Assembly (NCBI GenBank): GCA_964640655.1
Contig: CAZXFT010000008.1
Span: forward strand, 62,001-126,000
Source of the DNA: BJGO01 sp964640655
GTDB lineage: Bacteria > Bacteroidota > Bacteroidia > Chitinophagales > UBA10324
Reading direction: 5' to 3'
DNA: 64,000 nucleotides
The position numbers and the translations under genes were made by a program. This document shows, piece by piece, positions 8,181 through 16,470 of the stretch. A model generated the notes under the pieces. It searched no databases and was not told where the DNA came from. It worked only from the letters and a program-made list of their open reading frames with translations. The first letter of the stretch is position 1; each line of letters begins with the position of its first letter.

Positions 8181-10427
8181 TTAGCGCATCAACAGGATAT
8201 TACCTTGCTTACGCGATTCAACACCATCTAATGTACTATACTCGCAATAGTATGCATAAACCCCTATTGGGCAAGGCTCGCCGTTATAATAACCATCCCA
8301 GCCTAATTTAATAGTTCCATCGTGAACCATTTGTCCCCAACGATTATAAATACGGAATGATTTAATGGTAACACCATCACCGGGAATTGGGAATATTGTG
8401 TTGTTGAATCCGTCGTTATTTGGTGAGAAAGCATTAGGTACAAAAAGGAATGGATTAGGTATTACTTCAACAACTACTTCATCAGTAGCGATACATCCAT
8501 TTGCCTGATTAACTATTGTAATAGTGTACGTTGTCGTTTCTATTGGTTTAACAATAACGTTATAGATATATGGATTTGAAACAGTTTCTGGGGGAGACCA
8601 TTGATAAGTGTAATTTCCGGTCTCTGACGGTATTGCCATTAAATCGGTCGTATATCCTTTAACGACTGATTTATCTGGACCTGCATCAACAAAAAATGTC
8701 GGCTGAGCAACAAGAATGGTTGTATCAGCTATTGAACAATTATTGGCATCTGTTACAGTAATGGAATATGACCCGGGATTTAAACCACTAATGGTATTTG
8801 TGTTGTTATTAATACTCCACTGATACTGGTATGGTGAAGTTCCTCCTAGAGGAATGGCTAATAGTACCCCATCTGCCGAAATTTCACAACTTGAGGGCTG
8901 CATATCAAAATCAATGAGAATGGATGGTGGTTGTTGCACCAAAGCAGATGTATCCATTGTACAATTTGTGGCATCTGTAATTGTAACAGAATATACACCC
9001 GCAGGAATGTTTTGTATAGATGAGTTTATGCTACTATTACTCCATGAATAGGTGAATGGTGCGTTGCCAACTGTTGGATTTAAAGTAATACTTCCACTGC
9101 TAAAGCCATAGCAATCGACATCGGTAACAGCTATATCGGATTTAATTTTTGGTGGTTGTGAAATAATTACTGAATCCTCGAGTGTACAACCAGTTGCATC
9201 AGTTAATGTTACCACATAAACATTGGGTGTAAGATTGGTAGCTGTATTAGCTGTTTGACCTGAAGGCTGCCACTGAATATTAATTGGTAAATTACCTCCT
9301 GTGATATTGATAGTCGCTGTTCCATCTCCACTCATATAGCAGGATGCATCTGTTGATGATAAATCATATTGAGGTGATGGAGGCTGAGTTAAATTGAATG
9401 TAGATGTGCTTATACATTGATCGGCATCAACCATGGAAACAGTATATAAACCGGCACAAAGATTATTAATAAATTGTCCTGTTTGACCGTTTGACCATGT
9501 ATATGTGTAAGGTGGATCTCCGATTAAAGGGTAGGCACCGAGTGACCCCGTACAGTATGAGAAACATTGAATGTCAGCAAGTATGGCTGTGGTGGTTACC
9601 GACGAGTCGTTATTAATAATTGAATGATCACTTACCATTTGGCAACCAACACCATCAGTAACAGTTATGGTATAAGTGCCTGCAGCAATACCTGATATTG
9701 TTTGTGTTGTACCGCCATTAGACCATTCATAGGTCAGAGGTGCAAAACCGTTGGCTACATTCACAGTTATTTCACCATCATTATTTGAACAGCCGGGATT
9801 TGTACTATTAAAAGTAAGAGACATTGTACAAGGTAATGTACACGTTACCCCTGTTATTGCATTGTTTAAGGTTCCGGCACATGCAGCACCTCCTGCACCC
9901 CAGGAACCTGTTGTGCCATCACCGGTTACAGTAATACCAAAATTTAAATTCTGTGAATTGCAGGTATTTGAAACCTGTACTTTAAAACATAGTAACCAGG
10001 TACAGGCATTATTCAGATTTTGGTCACCAAAATTATTTCCCGGATTACCATCGGAAGGGTTAAAAGGTGTTGAATAATCATAATACACACCTGGGCCAAA
10101 TGTTTGTCCGGAACCGGTACTCGAACAACTTGGAAAGTATTGCCAAAAACCATTACCAGAGCATGAATTAGGCATTTGAGTAACGGTAAGGGTTGTCATA
10201 TCCCAACCGGGTCCAAAATTGAAGACAAAGCCATGAATCCAGTTTGATGCAGTTTGAGTAAATCCTCCCACGGTGAGGCAAAAGTCAACTGTCTGCCCTG
10301 CCTGATAAGTGTTGTTAACCGGTTGTGGACTAACAGTCCAACTTTGAGCAAATGCGCACTGAGCTTTAGATTGCGAACTAATTGCTATAGAAGCAAAGAG
10401 TAAGAGGAGTGCGATTTTGTTAATCAT
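8181..10427 (-). CDS. Exported SprB-repeat protein with gliding-motility-associated C-terminal domain (T9SS type B)
   Basis: A 748-residue surface or secreted protein. After a signal peptide (about residues 1-22) comes a roughly 175-residue beta-rich region of cohesin-like look. Five tandem SprB-type repeats of about 75 residues follow, each with a Cys near the start, a core like PYTYTWSNG, and an ending like AGTYTITVTDGVGC. One Ig/PKD-like module (residues about 570-650) precedes the C-terminal CHU_C domain with FVPNAFSPNNDGFNN, IYNRWGQMV and GWDGYYNG. CHU_C ends direct export and anchoring through T9SS. A role as adhesin or motility-related surface protein is inference. The leader contains TAATATTTG at 10442-10450, a near match to the -7 element. 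Confidence 0.9.
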   Translation of the reverse strand: MINKIALLLLFASIAISSQSKAQCAFAQSWTVSPQPVNNTYQAGQTVDFCLTVGGFTQTASNWIHGFVFNFGPGWDMTTLTVTQMPNSCSGNGFWQYFPSCSSTGSGQTFGPGVYYDYSTPFNPSDGNPGNNFGDQNLNNACTWLLCFKVQVSNTCNSQNLNFGITVTGDGTTGSWGAGGAACAGTLNNAITGVTCTLPCTMSLTFNSTNPGCSNNDGEITVNVANGFAPLTYEWSNGGTTQTISGIAAGTYTITVTDGVGCQMVSDHSIINNDSSVTTTAILADIQCFSYCTGSLGAYPLIGDPPYTYTWSNGQTGQFINNLCAGLYTVSMVDADQCISTSTFNLTQPPSPQYDLSSTDASCYMSGDGTATINITGGNLPINIQWQPSGQTANTATNLTPNVYVVTLTDATGCTLEDSVIISQPPKIKSDIAVTDVDCYGFSSGSITLNPTVGNAPFTYSWSNSSINSSIQNIPAGVYSVTITDATNCTMDTSALVQQPPSILIDFDMQPSSCEISADGVLLAIPLGGTSPYQYQWSINNNTNTISGLNPGSYSITVTDANNCSIADTTILVAQPTFFVDAGPDKSVVKGYTTDLMAIPSETGNYTYQWSPPETVSNPYIYNVIVKPIETTTYTITIVNQANGCIATDEVVVEVIPNPFLFVPNAFSPNNDGFNNTIFPIPGDGVTIKSFRIYNRWGQMVHDGTIKLGWDGYYNGEPCPIGVYAYYCEYSTLDGVESRKQGNILLMR

Positions 10428-10506
10428 ATTTTTACTTACGCAAATATTACCTTTTTAGTTAGAAATACTAAATCAAATTCCATTGGCTTTCCCATTTGTG
10501 TATAAC

Positions 10507-10537
10507 AAAATAGCCGCGACAAATTCGCGGCTATTTT
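10507..10537 (-). terminator. Intrinsic terminator, perfect 12-bp stem
   Basis: Arms AAAATAGCCGCG (10507-10518) and CGCGGCTATTTT (10526-10537) enclose a 7-nt loop. The hairpin starts 23 bp after the stop of the minus-strand gene ending at 10561, and its A/T arms give a T tract in that direction. Confidence 0.85.
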
Positions 10538-10560
10538 CCTGAATTATTTTATTTAGATTT

Positions 10561-13341
10561 TTATCTGATGATAACCAATTTACTGGAGAGATTTAAGGCT
10601 TTACCCGCTACTCTTATTATGTAAGTACCATTACTTAAATCGCTGCACTCAATATTCTCATACTTTGTTCCCGGAATCATATTGTTATAATGAATAGACT
10701 TCACCATTTTTCCATCTAATGAGAACATCTGCAACTCTACATCACCTGTTTGTGGTACAGTAAACGATATGTTACAATTCGTACTAACCGGATTAGGATA
10801 TACATTCAGTTTATTGTTACCCTGTTTGTATCCATTGGCTTCAGGTATTGATGTAAACTGTAACGATTTGGTACGGAATATTCCGCGACCATAACTCGAT
10901 GCCAGAATCACATTGTCCTGATCGCCTAAGAAATGACGATAGAATTTCAACACCGGTACGCGCGGCATACCATTATCTTCTATTGTCCAGCTTGCACCAC
11001 CATTTGATGTGGAGTATACGCCTAACTCGGTTCCAATCATAATTTTGTTGTTGTCAAGCTTGTCCATAATACAACAGTAAACAGGCATCTTAGGCAATCC
11101 ACTGCCATCTATTGATGTGAACGTCGGAGAAGCACCATTGGCATTGGTCGAGCGGAAAACGTATGAAGTTTGACCATAACGGCCAAGAGTTACTACCACC
11201 ACATTAGGATCAGTTGTACTCACATCAATACCCGTAACTACTCTGCTACCAAAGTTGTTTAATAAGGTCGTAGTCAGATTAAAGCTATCCGGATCGAATG
11301 TCAATACGCCGTTGTTGTTGGTATAAGTTAAGACTGTATCCAATCCATTGATTCTGTATAAAGAACCAGATTCAGTTCCAACATAAACAATGCTTCCGTC
11401 TTTTGAAACACTGATAGCTGATACTGGACCATTTAATACTCCACCACCTGATGTAGTCTTAGAAACTTTAAACCATTTTGGAATTTCAAGAAGATTAAGC
11501 GGCTCCTGAGTCATCCACAAGGCCTTGTTTGTTCCGAGGAAAAATTTTGATTTTTTCAATGGATCGGGCTCATAAACATTTTCCCATAATTCAAGCTGAG
11601 CAATAAACGGAGCACCATCGTCAGGTTCACCATCTCCTCCACAACCACCACTTGAAGCAGCAGGTGAAAAGTCAATATTACAATCGAAGAAATTTGCAAA
11701 TGATGCACCATTGTTGGAAGAACGTTCAACGGTACCATTGACATATTCAGCAAACATAATGTTTGGATTGATTGTTGAAATGGCAACATCTCCACCATCA
11801 CCTCCTTTTATCAGAACACCCCATTTTGAAGTATTTCCCTGAAAGTCGATATAGTAATTACCATTATCTTGCATACCGGTTAGTATTTCACCAGTGTAAT
11901 TCTTGGCGCACACTGAGTAACACTGAGTAGTGATATAGTTTCTGTTTTTAGTAGCCCAATTAACCTGAGAGGCACGGATATTAGATGTCCAATTGACACC
12001 ACCATCAGACAAAACATACATATTATCTGGATTGATTGGGTCAAAATCAAAACGATGTATATCCGCGTGTACATAAGACGTACTGTTAAAGTTATAGTTC
12101 CAGTTTGAAATTTGTTTAGCACCAGTTTGTGGAGTGTAACGATAAACATCCAATCCTCCAAAAATCACCATATCCTTATCTGTTGGGTGTACAGCAATAT
12201 CAATGCAATAAAATCCCTGTGTAACAGGATTCCAATCTGCTGAATTAGGTACTGTAGGTCCACAAATAGTGGTGAATGTACTTCCACCATCAATAGATTT
12301 ATAAATTCCTCTTAAAACGTCTCCTGCACTGTTAGTATTTGTTGCCATCGCATACACATAATTGGGATCCTGAGGAGATACAGCTATATCTAATCGACTC
12401 AGATTGCTTTGCGGCAAATTAGATGAAGCCGGCACTACAACAAAGTTTTGCCCGCCCGGAGCTGAACGATAATACTTTTTATTAACGATAGCATGAACAG
12501 TTCCGTCAGATGCAACTTCCACATCCTGACCTGTACCTGTAATAGAGCCGCCTCCATTAGTGAAAGTATTATTTGCTGCATTAATAATTCTGATTCCTTT
12601 ATAGGTTGCTCCAGTTACATTGGTTGCAAAGTATACGCGATTAGCATCAGTCGGGTCAGCACGCATTGCAGTAATAAAAGCAAAGTTGGAACCACTGGTA
12701 GGGCCGTTTGCAGGATACTCAGGAGTTAGAATATTCGCAAAAGATTCTCCATTATCGGTAGAACACCATATGCCACCACCTGGAAAACCGGTTGCACCAT
12801 TCACATTAGATGCTTCAAAAAATCCAAAATACTCTCCGGTACCAAAATAAATATTACCGTTACCTGCCTGAGCAATACACGAAACAGTTAAATTGGAATA
12901 ATCTTCTGAACCTGCCACAGGAGTCCAAGAAGCACCTTTATTTGTACTTACCCAGATTCCTCCGGAAACTCCCCCGCAAAATAAACGGTTTGGATTATTT
13001 CGGTCTATAAGCAATGCTCTTGAACGGCCACCCTGATTATCGGGTCCCATTTCTTCCCAAACAATATTTAAAGCACCACGACTTCCGGCATCTGCAAATT
13101 CTTTTGCATCCAGACGAGCCTGATAGTAATCAGCATAGGTAAACGATCCGTCATCGGATGTACCACGAATTTTATTGAAGAAGTTTTTATATCCTTCAAA
13201 TTCGCCTTTCTCGGTCTCTTCCTCTTCACGTTCGTGTTTTCCTGAGCGGCAAGAGGTTTCCTCTTTGGTGTTGTTCATCCAAAGTGCTGTCGCTGTTAAT
13301 ACTACTGCTGATAGTACTGCTGCTGTAATTAATTTTTTCAT
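10561..13341 (-). CDS. Exported beta-propeller (BNR/sortilin-like) protein with T9SS type A sorting domain
   Basis: A 926-residue exported protein. A signal peptide or anchor (MKKLITAAVLSAVVLTATALW) is followed by a charged Glu/Lys-rich stretch and then repeated BNR/Asp-box motifs of the sortilin/VPS10 propeller type, such as STNKGASWTPV, STDNGESFANI, SIDGGSTFTTI and STSNGGASWTIE. These fold as large beta-propellers, often in glycan-active or binding proteins. The final 85 residues have NVYPNPVSTNCNISF, FSLDGKMV and LSNGTYIIRV, a type A T9SS sorting domain. No catalytic residues can be assigned, so the function remains open. It has its own terminator. Confidence 0.88.
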   Translation of the reverse strand: MKKLITAAVLSAVVLTATALWMNNTKEETSCRSGKHEREEEETEKGEFEGYKNFFNKIRGTSDDGSFTYADYYQARLDAKEFADAGSRGALNIVWEEMGPDNQGGRSRALLIDRNNPNRLFCGGVSGGIWVSTNKGASWTPVAGSEDYSNLTVSCIAQAGNGNIYFGTGEYFGFFEASNVNGATGFPGGGIWCSTDNGESFANILTPEYPANGPTSGSNFAFITAMRADPTDANRVYFATNVTGATYKGIRIINAANNTFTNGGGSITGTGQDVEVASDGTVHAIVNKKYYRSAPGGQNFVVVPASSNLPQSNLSRLDIAVSPQDPNYVYAMATNTNSAGDVLRGIYKSIDGGSTFTTICGPTVPNSADWNPVTQGFYCIDIAVHPTDKDMVIFGGLDVYRYTPQTGAKQISNWNYNFNSTSYVHADIHRFDFDPINPDNMYVLSDGGVNWTSNIRASQVNWATKNRNYITTQCYSVCAKNYTGEILTGMQDNGNYYIDFQGNTSKWGVLIKGGDGGDVAISTINPNIMFAEYVNGTVERSSNNGASFANFFDCNIDFSPAASSGGCGGDGEPDDGAPFIAQLELWENVYEPDPLKKSKFFLGTNKALWMTQEPLNLLEIPKWFKVSKTTSGGGVLNGPVSAISVSKDGSIVYVGTESGSLYRINGLDTVLTYTNNNGVLTFDPDSFNLTTTLLNNFGSRVVTGIDVSTTDPNVVVVTLGRYGQTSYVFRSTNANGASPTFTSIDGSGLPKMPVYCCIMDKLDNNKIMIGTELGVYSTSNGGASWTIEDNGMPRVPVLKFYRHFLGDQDNVILASSYGRGIFRTKSLQFTSIPEANGYKQGNNKLNVYPNPVSTNCNISFTVPQTGDVELQMFSLDGKMVKSIHYNNMIPGTKYENIECSDLSNGTYIIRVAGKALNLSSKLVIIR

Positions 13342-13455
13342 TGGTGTTCTAAAAATTTTGGTTCGCTAATATAACTATGGAAATTGAATAAAAAGTTCTA
13401 ATTGATTTTTGTTTTACATTTCCATGACAATTGTTGTGTTAATATGAAAATGTTT

Positions 13456-14334
13456 TTAATGAATATGCTTCTCAGCGTGGTAAGATGAACGTACCAATGG
13501 TCCGCTTTCAACAAAGCGAAATCCTTTCTCCAAACCTATTTGCTCGTACTCCTTGAACTGCTCAGGTGTAATCCACTCCATTACATCAAGGTGGTTGCGG
13601 GTGGGTTGTAGATATTGGCCTATGGTCATCACATCACAACCATGTGCACGCAAATCATCCATCACCTGAAGTACTTCATCTTTCGTTTCACCAAGTCCGA
13701 CCATAATACCCGATTTGGTTCGCATACCTCCTTCTTTCAATGCCTGTATAACTTTCAAACTGCGGTCGTATTTGGCCTGCGGACGAACTTTTCTATAAAG
13801 CCTTGGTACAGTTTCCATATTATGTGAAACAACGTCCGGCGCAGCTTCAATAATCATTTTCACACTGTCCATATTTCCCTTGAAATCGGGCACCAAAGTT
13901 TCCATTGTTGTTTGCGGATTCAATTCACGCACTGCTTTGATGGTGGCAGCCCATATAGCAGCACCTCCATCTTTCAGCTCATCACGATTCACAGAAGTGA
14001 GCACGCAATGTTTTACTTCCATACGCTGTACAGCTTCGGCTACGCGGCGAGGTTCGTCCCAATCCATTTCGGAAGGTAAACCTGTTTTAACCGCACAAAA
14101 CCCGCAACTGCGTGTACAGGTATTACCCAAAATCATGAAGGTAGCTGTACCTGCACCCCAACACTCCCCCATATTCGGGCAGGATCCGCTCTCACAGATA
14201 GTGTGCAAATGGTATTTGTCAACAAGCCCGCGCACATGCTTGTAATTTTCACCAACAGGTAATTTCACTCTCAGCCAATCCGGTTTTTTAACACGCTCAG
14301 GCCTTTGATTCAATACAGGTATTTCGTTGTTCAT
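13456..14334 (-). CDS. lipA: Lipoyl synthase
   Basis: A radical-SAM enzyme that inserts two sulfur atoms into octanoyl groups on E2 and H proteins. The 292-residue protein has the auxiliary cluster ligands CESGSCPNMGEC and the SAM cluster ligands CTRSCGFC, followed by the family end VESGPLVRSSYHAEKHI with the conserved RSSY. The start was placed at the ATG at 14334 (MNNEIPVLNQRPE). The longer reading from 14427 would overlap the upstream gene by 68 bp and adds a non-conserved stretch. The product lipoyl group is the substrate recycled by LpdA encoded nearby. Confidence 0.96.
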   Translation of the reverse strand: MNNEIPVLNQRPERVKKPDWLRVKLPVGENYKHVRGLVDKYHLHTICESGSCPNMGECWGAGTATFMILGNTCTRSCGFCAVKTGLPSEMDWDEPRRVAEAVQRMEVKHCVLTSVNRDELKDGGAAIWAATIKAVRELNPQTTMETLVPDFKGNMDSVKMIIEAAPDVVSHNMETVPRLYRKVRPQAKYDRSLKVIQALKEGGMRTKSGIMVGLGETKDEVLQVMDDLRAHGCDVMTIGQYLQPTRNHLDVMEWITPEQFKEYEQIGLEKGFRFVESGPLVRSSYHAEKHIH

Positions 14335-14359
14335 TGTGTTAGTTGCAATGGTTTCTTTC

Positions 14360-15160
14360 TCACGATTTCTTTTTTCCAAGCTGCAAGCCAATGTATAAAT
14401 TGGTAAATACACGAGGATTATTTTCAATAACCATTAGTGGTACTTTCTTGCTGTATGCATCTACTGCTAAACCTACCTCAATGGCCTTAATATATTCTTC
14501 AAAAAATGCCCAGTCGAAATGCAAACCAACTTTGGCATGTAAACCCGGCACTATACTGATCTGATTGATACCACGGGAAAAACCTGATGAACCATATATC
14601 GAAAATGAATTCATAAAAAGGTCCGGAGCTTCATTGTATTTTTTGTCTTCGATGTAAGCACGTTCGTTGTCTATTGGTATTATCAATTGTAAATAATATG
14701 GATTTAATATACCCAATGACAATCCTCCGCTGTATTTCACCGAAACTTCTACTCCACTTTTGTTTGCACGCTGACCAATCATTCGCATTTGACCATACGC
14801 AACAGAAAGTGTGTTAAAGTAATTCTGTTTGCCGAAAATAAACGGACGAGGCGCGTTGAATCCTATTGGCGTATATCCTAAATCAAAAGTTTGTTTCACT
14901 TCCTTAGGATGCTTCAGGTGTGTAACTCCCACCTGCCAGAAATTCTTTTTGTGCAGGTCTAAAATATTTGTAAACTCAACATTGGCTGACCACCCGTTAG
15001 TGTACCACTGTCCGGCGAGTGAGGTGGACGAAGAATACAAAATGCCTTTTTTTCCATTAGACTGTGCCAGCAATGTTGATCCACACATGGTAGCAGCCAG
15101 CAAAATGAACAAGCAGAGAACGCAACAGGATTTAATATGAAACGATGCCATTTTAGCCAT
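14360..15160 (-). CDS. Exported protein, probably outer-membrane beta-barrel, unknown function
   Basis: A 266-residue protein that I do not recognise beyond its type. It has a long signal peptide ending near STLLAQS, then alternating hydrophobic/aromatic strands such as GQWYTNGWSANVEF, NFWQVGVTHL and YFNTLSVAYGQMRMIG, and ends with VFTNLYIGLQLGKKKS. This pattern fits a small outer-membrane barrel of 10-12 strands. It lies 25 bp upstream of lipA on the same strand and is probably co-transcribed with it. A second in-frame ATG at 15151 is an equally good start. No enzyme motif is visible. Confidence 0.7.
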   Translation of the reverse strand: MAKMASFHIKSCCVLCLFILLAATMCGSTLLAQSNGKKGILYSSSTSLAGQWYTNGWSANVEFTNILDLHKKNFWQVGVTHLKHPKEVKQTFDLGYTPIGFNAPRPFIFGKQNYFNTLSVAYGQMRMIGQRANKSGVEVSVKYSGGLSLGILNPYYLQLIIPIDNERAYIEDKKYNEAPDLFMNSFSIYGSSGFSRGINQISIVPGLHAKVGLHFDWAFFEEYIKAIEVGLAVDAYSKKVPLMVIENNPRVFTNLYIGLQLGKKKS

Positions 15161-15170
15161 TCAATATTAC

Positions 15171-15178
15171 TACTTTTG
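15171..15178 (+). promoter_or_regulatory. Possible -7 promoter element (TACTTTTG) for osmC
   Basis: A perfect match to the Bacteroidota -7 consensus TAnnTTTG, 35 bp before the osmC ATG. No clear -33 TTG is present. Its position supports the ATG at 15213 over the TTG at 15180, which lies at the expected transcription start. Confidence 0.4.
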
Positions 15179-15212
15179 ATTGACAAAGATTTTAAACAAA
15201 AGTTCAACGAGA

Positions 15213-15623
15213 ATGACATCAACTGTAGTATATAAAGGAGATCTGGAATGTGAAGCCACGCATCTTTTTTCCGGAACCAGCATTAAAACTGATGCACCCA
15301 CCGATAATCAAGGCAAGGGGTCGGCATTTTCACCCACTGATTTAGTGGCAACAGCCACGGCCAATTGTATGCTAACCATTATGGGAATTAAAGCGCGTGA
15401 TCATCATTGGAATATTACAGGCACTCGTGCCGAAGTTCAAAAGATTATGGCCGACAACCCTCGTCGTATAGGAGCTATTGTAATTACGGTATATATGCCC
15501 GAGAACTTTTTAGCTGATGAAAAGGCTCGCACTATACTTGAAAATGCAGCACGTACCTGTCCTGTACTTATGAGCCTTAACAAAGAGATAGAAAAAGATC
15601 TTCGCTTTGTTTGGCCTTCGTGA
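15213..15623 (+). CDS. OsmC family peroxiredoxin-like protein
   Basis: A 136-residue OsmC/Ohr-family protein, which usually reduces organic or other hydroperoxides through two cysteines. The first is in TATANCMLTIMGIKAR and the second in AARTCPVLMSLN; both are present. The glycine/serine loop GKGSAFSPTDLVATA matches the family. The ATG at 15213 gives the usual family length; the longer TTG reading from 15180 adds 11 unsupported residues. It reads divergently from the barrel-lipA pair. Its likely role is protection against peroxide stress, with thiol partner unknown. Confidence 0.9.
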   Translation: MTSTVVYKGDLECEATHLFSGTSIKTDAPTDNQGKGSAFSPTDLVATATANCMLTIMGIKARDHHWNITGTRAEVQKIMADNPRRIGAIVITVYMPENFLADEKARTILENAARTCPVLMSLNKEIEKDLRFVWPS

Positions 15624-15624
15624 G

Positions 15625-15648
15625 TAAGATCTTAGATCTTAATCTTTT
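15625..15648 (+). terminator. Probable intrinsic terminator after osmC
   Basis: Two bases after the osmC stop, TAAGATC (15625-15631) and GATCTTA (15635-15641) form a 7-bp stem with a 3-nt loop. ATCTTTT follows. The stem is AT-rich, so efficiency is uncertain. It lies between two convergent genes. Confidence 0.5.
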
Positions 15649-15650
15649 AA

Positions 15651-15938
15651 TTATAATAACGGGTCTGATAATATAGAGGGCTTGTTGTTATGTAAGCCTA
15701 CCAACTGTATATTGTTACTTTGTAAATGAACCGGAATAAGGTTGTGTACATTACGAATAGAGAAATCGTTTTCATTGAGACTCTGTATAGTCCATCCATA
15801 GATGGAGTCAGCATCATTGAAATGTTTCAGTTTAATCCACACACCCGAAGAATCGAGTCGGAATACAGAGGGGTCTTGCCCTGGAATGGGAGCAGCTTTG
15901 TCCCAAACTTTCAATATGAGCTCGCCATTAATGTCCAT
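15651..15938 (-). CDS. Small HNH-like protein lacking the catalytic residues
   Basis: A 95-residue protein that keeps the frame of a widespread family of small HNH-nuclease-like proteins: KVWDKAAPIPGQDPSVFRLD, then GVWIKLKHF, YGW, and NLIPVHLQSNN. In family members, as I recall them, YGW is followed by EIDHI with the metal-binding Asp-His; here it reads TIQSL, and the following glycine loop is gone. The gene is therefore probably non-catalytic or decaying. The ATG at 15938 is preferred because TATCTTAG (15956-15963, minus strand), a near match to the -7 element, lies just upstream. An in-frame ATG at 15968 would add 10 residues. It is convergent with osmC. Confidence 0.6.
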   Translation of the reverse strand: MDINGELILKVWDKAAPIPGQDPSVFRLDSSGVWIKLKHFNDADSIYGWTIQSLNENDFSIRNVHNLIPVHLQSNNIQLVGLHNNKPSILSDPLL

Positions 15939-16100
15939 AGCGAAAAAAGTTTGGACTAAGATAACCATCTAACTTATAAAAACAAGTCTTTTTTCAGGAA
16001 TAGTTCTGCACAGTCTTTTTTTCTGTTCTGTGACTTGAAAAAATATGATGATTTTTTTGTTTTTATTCTATAGCATCTTCATCAAGAAAAGCGTTTTATG

Positions 16101-16430
16101 TTATTGCAATCGTTCAAACATTTCTACAAATTTTAACATAGACGGTATGTTAGACACTTTGATTTTTCCAAACATTACCGCCATCTGCGCATTGGTGCGT
16201 CCGTATTCCACCTCTTCATATGTTTCGTCGCTGGTTTGTATCACACACTTGGGTTCAGATCCATGCAAGCCTTCCGCCGCAGTACATGCGCCATTGTTTA
16301 AGGTTATGGTAAACTCACCACCACGTTCTCCGCTAACGATGAAGTGGTAATAAAAACTGAGACCGTCGGCTGCACCTCTTTTCAGACGTGCAGGCAGCGA
16401 CATGATGATTTCGCGTGCTGATTGATTCAT
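16101..16430 (-). CDS. SCP2 sterol-binding domain protein
   Basis: A 109-residue stand-alone SCP2-fold protein. The features are a helix (REIIMSLPARL), the strands around YYHFIVSGERGGEFTITLNNG, and the typical end ETYEEVEYGRTNAQMAVMFGKIKVSNIPSMLKF, where a lipid-binding pocket forms. Such proteins bind lipids or fatty acyl groups; the ligand here is unknown. The start at 16430 (MNQSAREI) was chosen over 16469, since the longer form reaches the acs start region. It is divergent from acs with about 40 bp between, so the two may share regulation. Confidence 0.8.
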   Translation of the reverse strand: MNQSAREIIMSLPARLKRGAADGLSFYYHFIVSGERGGEFTITLNNGACTAAEGLHGSEPKCVIQTSDETYEEVEYGRTNAQMAVMFGKIKVSNIPSMLKFVEMFERLQ

Positions 16431-16470
16431 GATTGTTAATATTGATTTAATAAAAAACGAAGGTAGCACG

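Noticed and set aside
8171..8181. Palindrome TAAGATCTTA between the Rrf2 gene and the convergent SprB-repeat gene as a terminator
   Set aside because: It has no loop and no T tract, so it cannot form a standard terminator hairpin.
8600..9830. Tandem repeats in DNA that might be a CRISPR or satellite array
   Set aside because: They are about 225-bp coding repeats of SprB modules, diverged at the DNA level, inside one open frame.
15726..15959. 77-codon plus-strand ORF opposite the HNH-like gene
   Set aside because: The minus strand carries recognisable family motifs; the plus frame has none.
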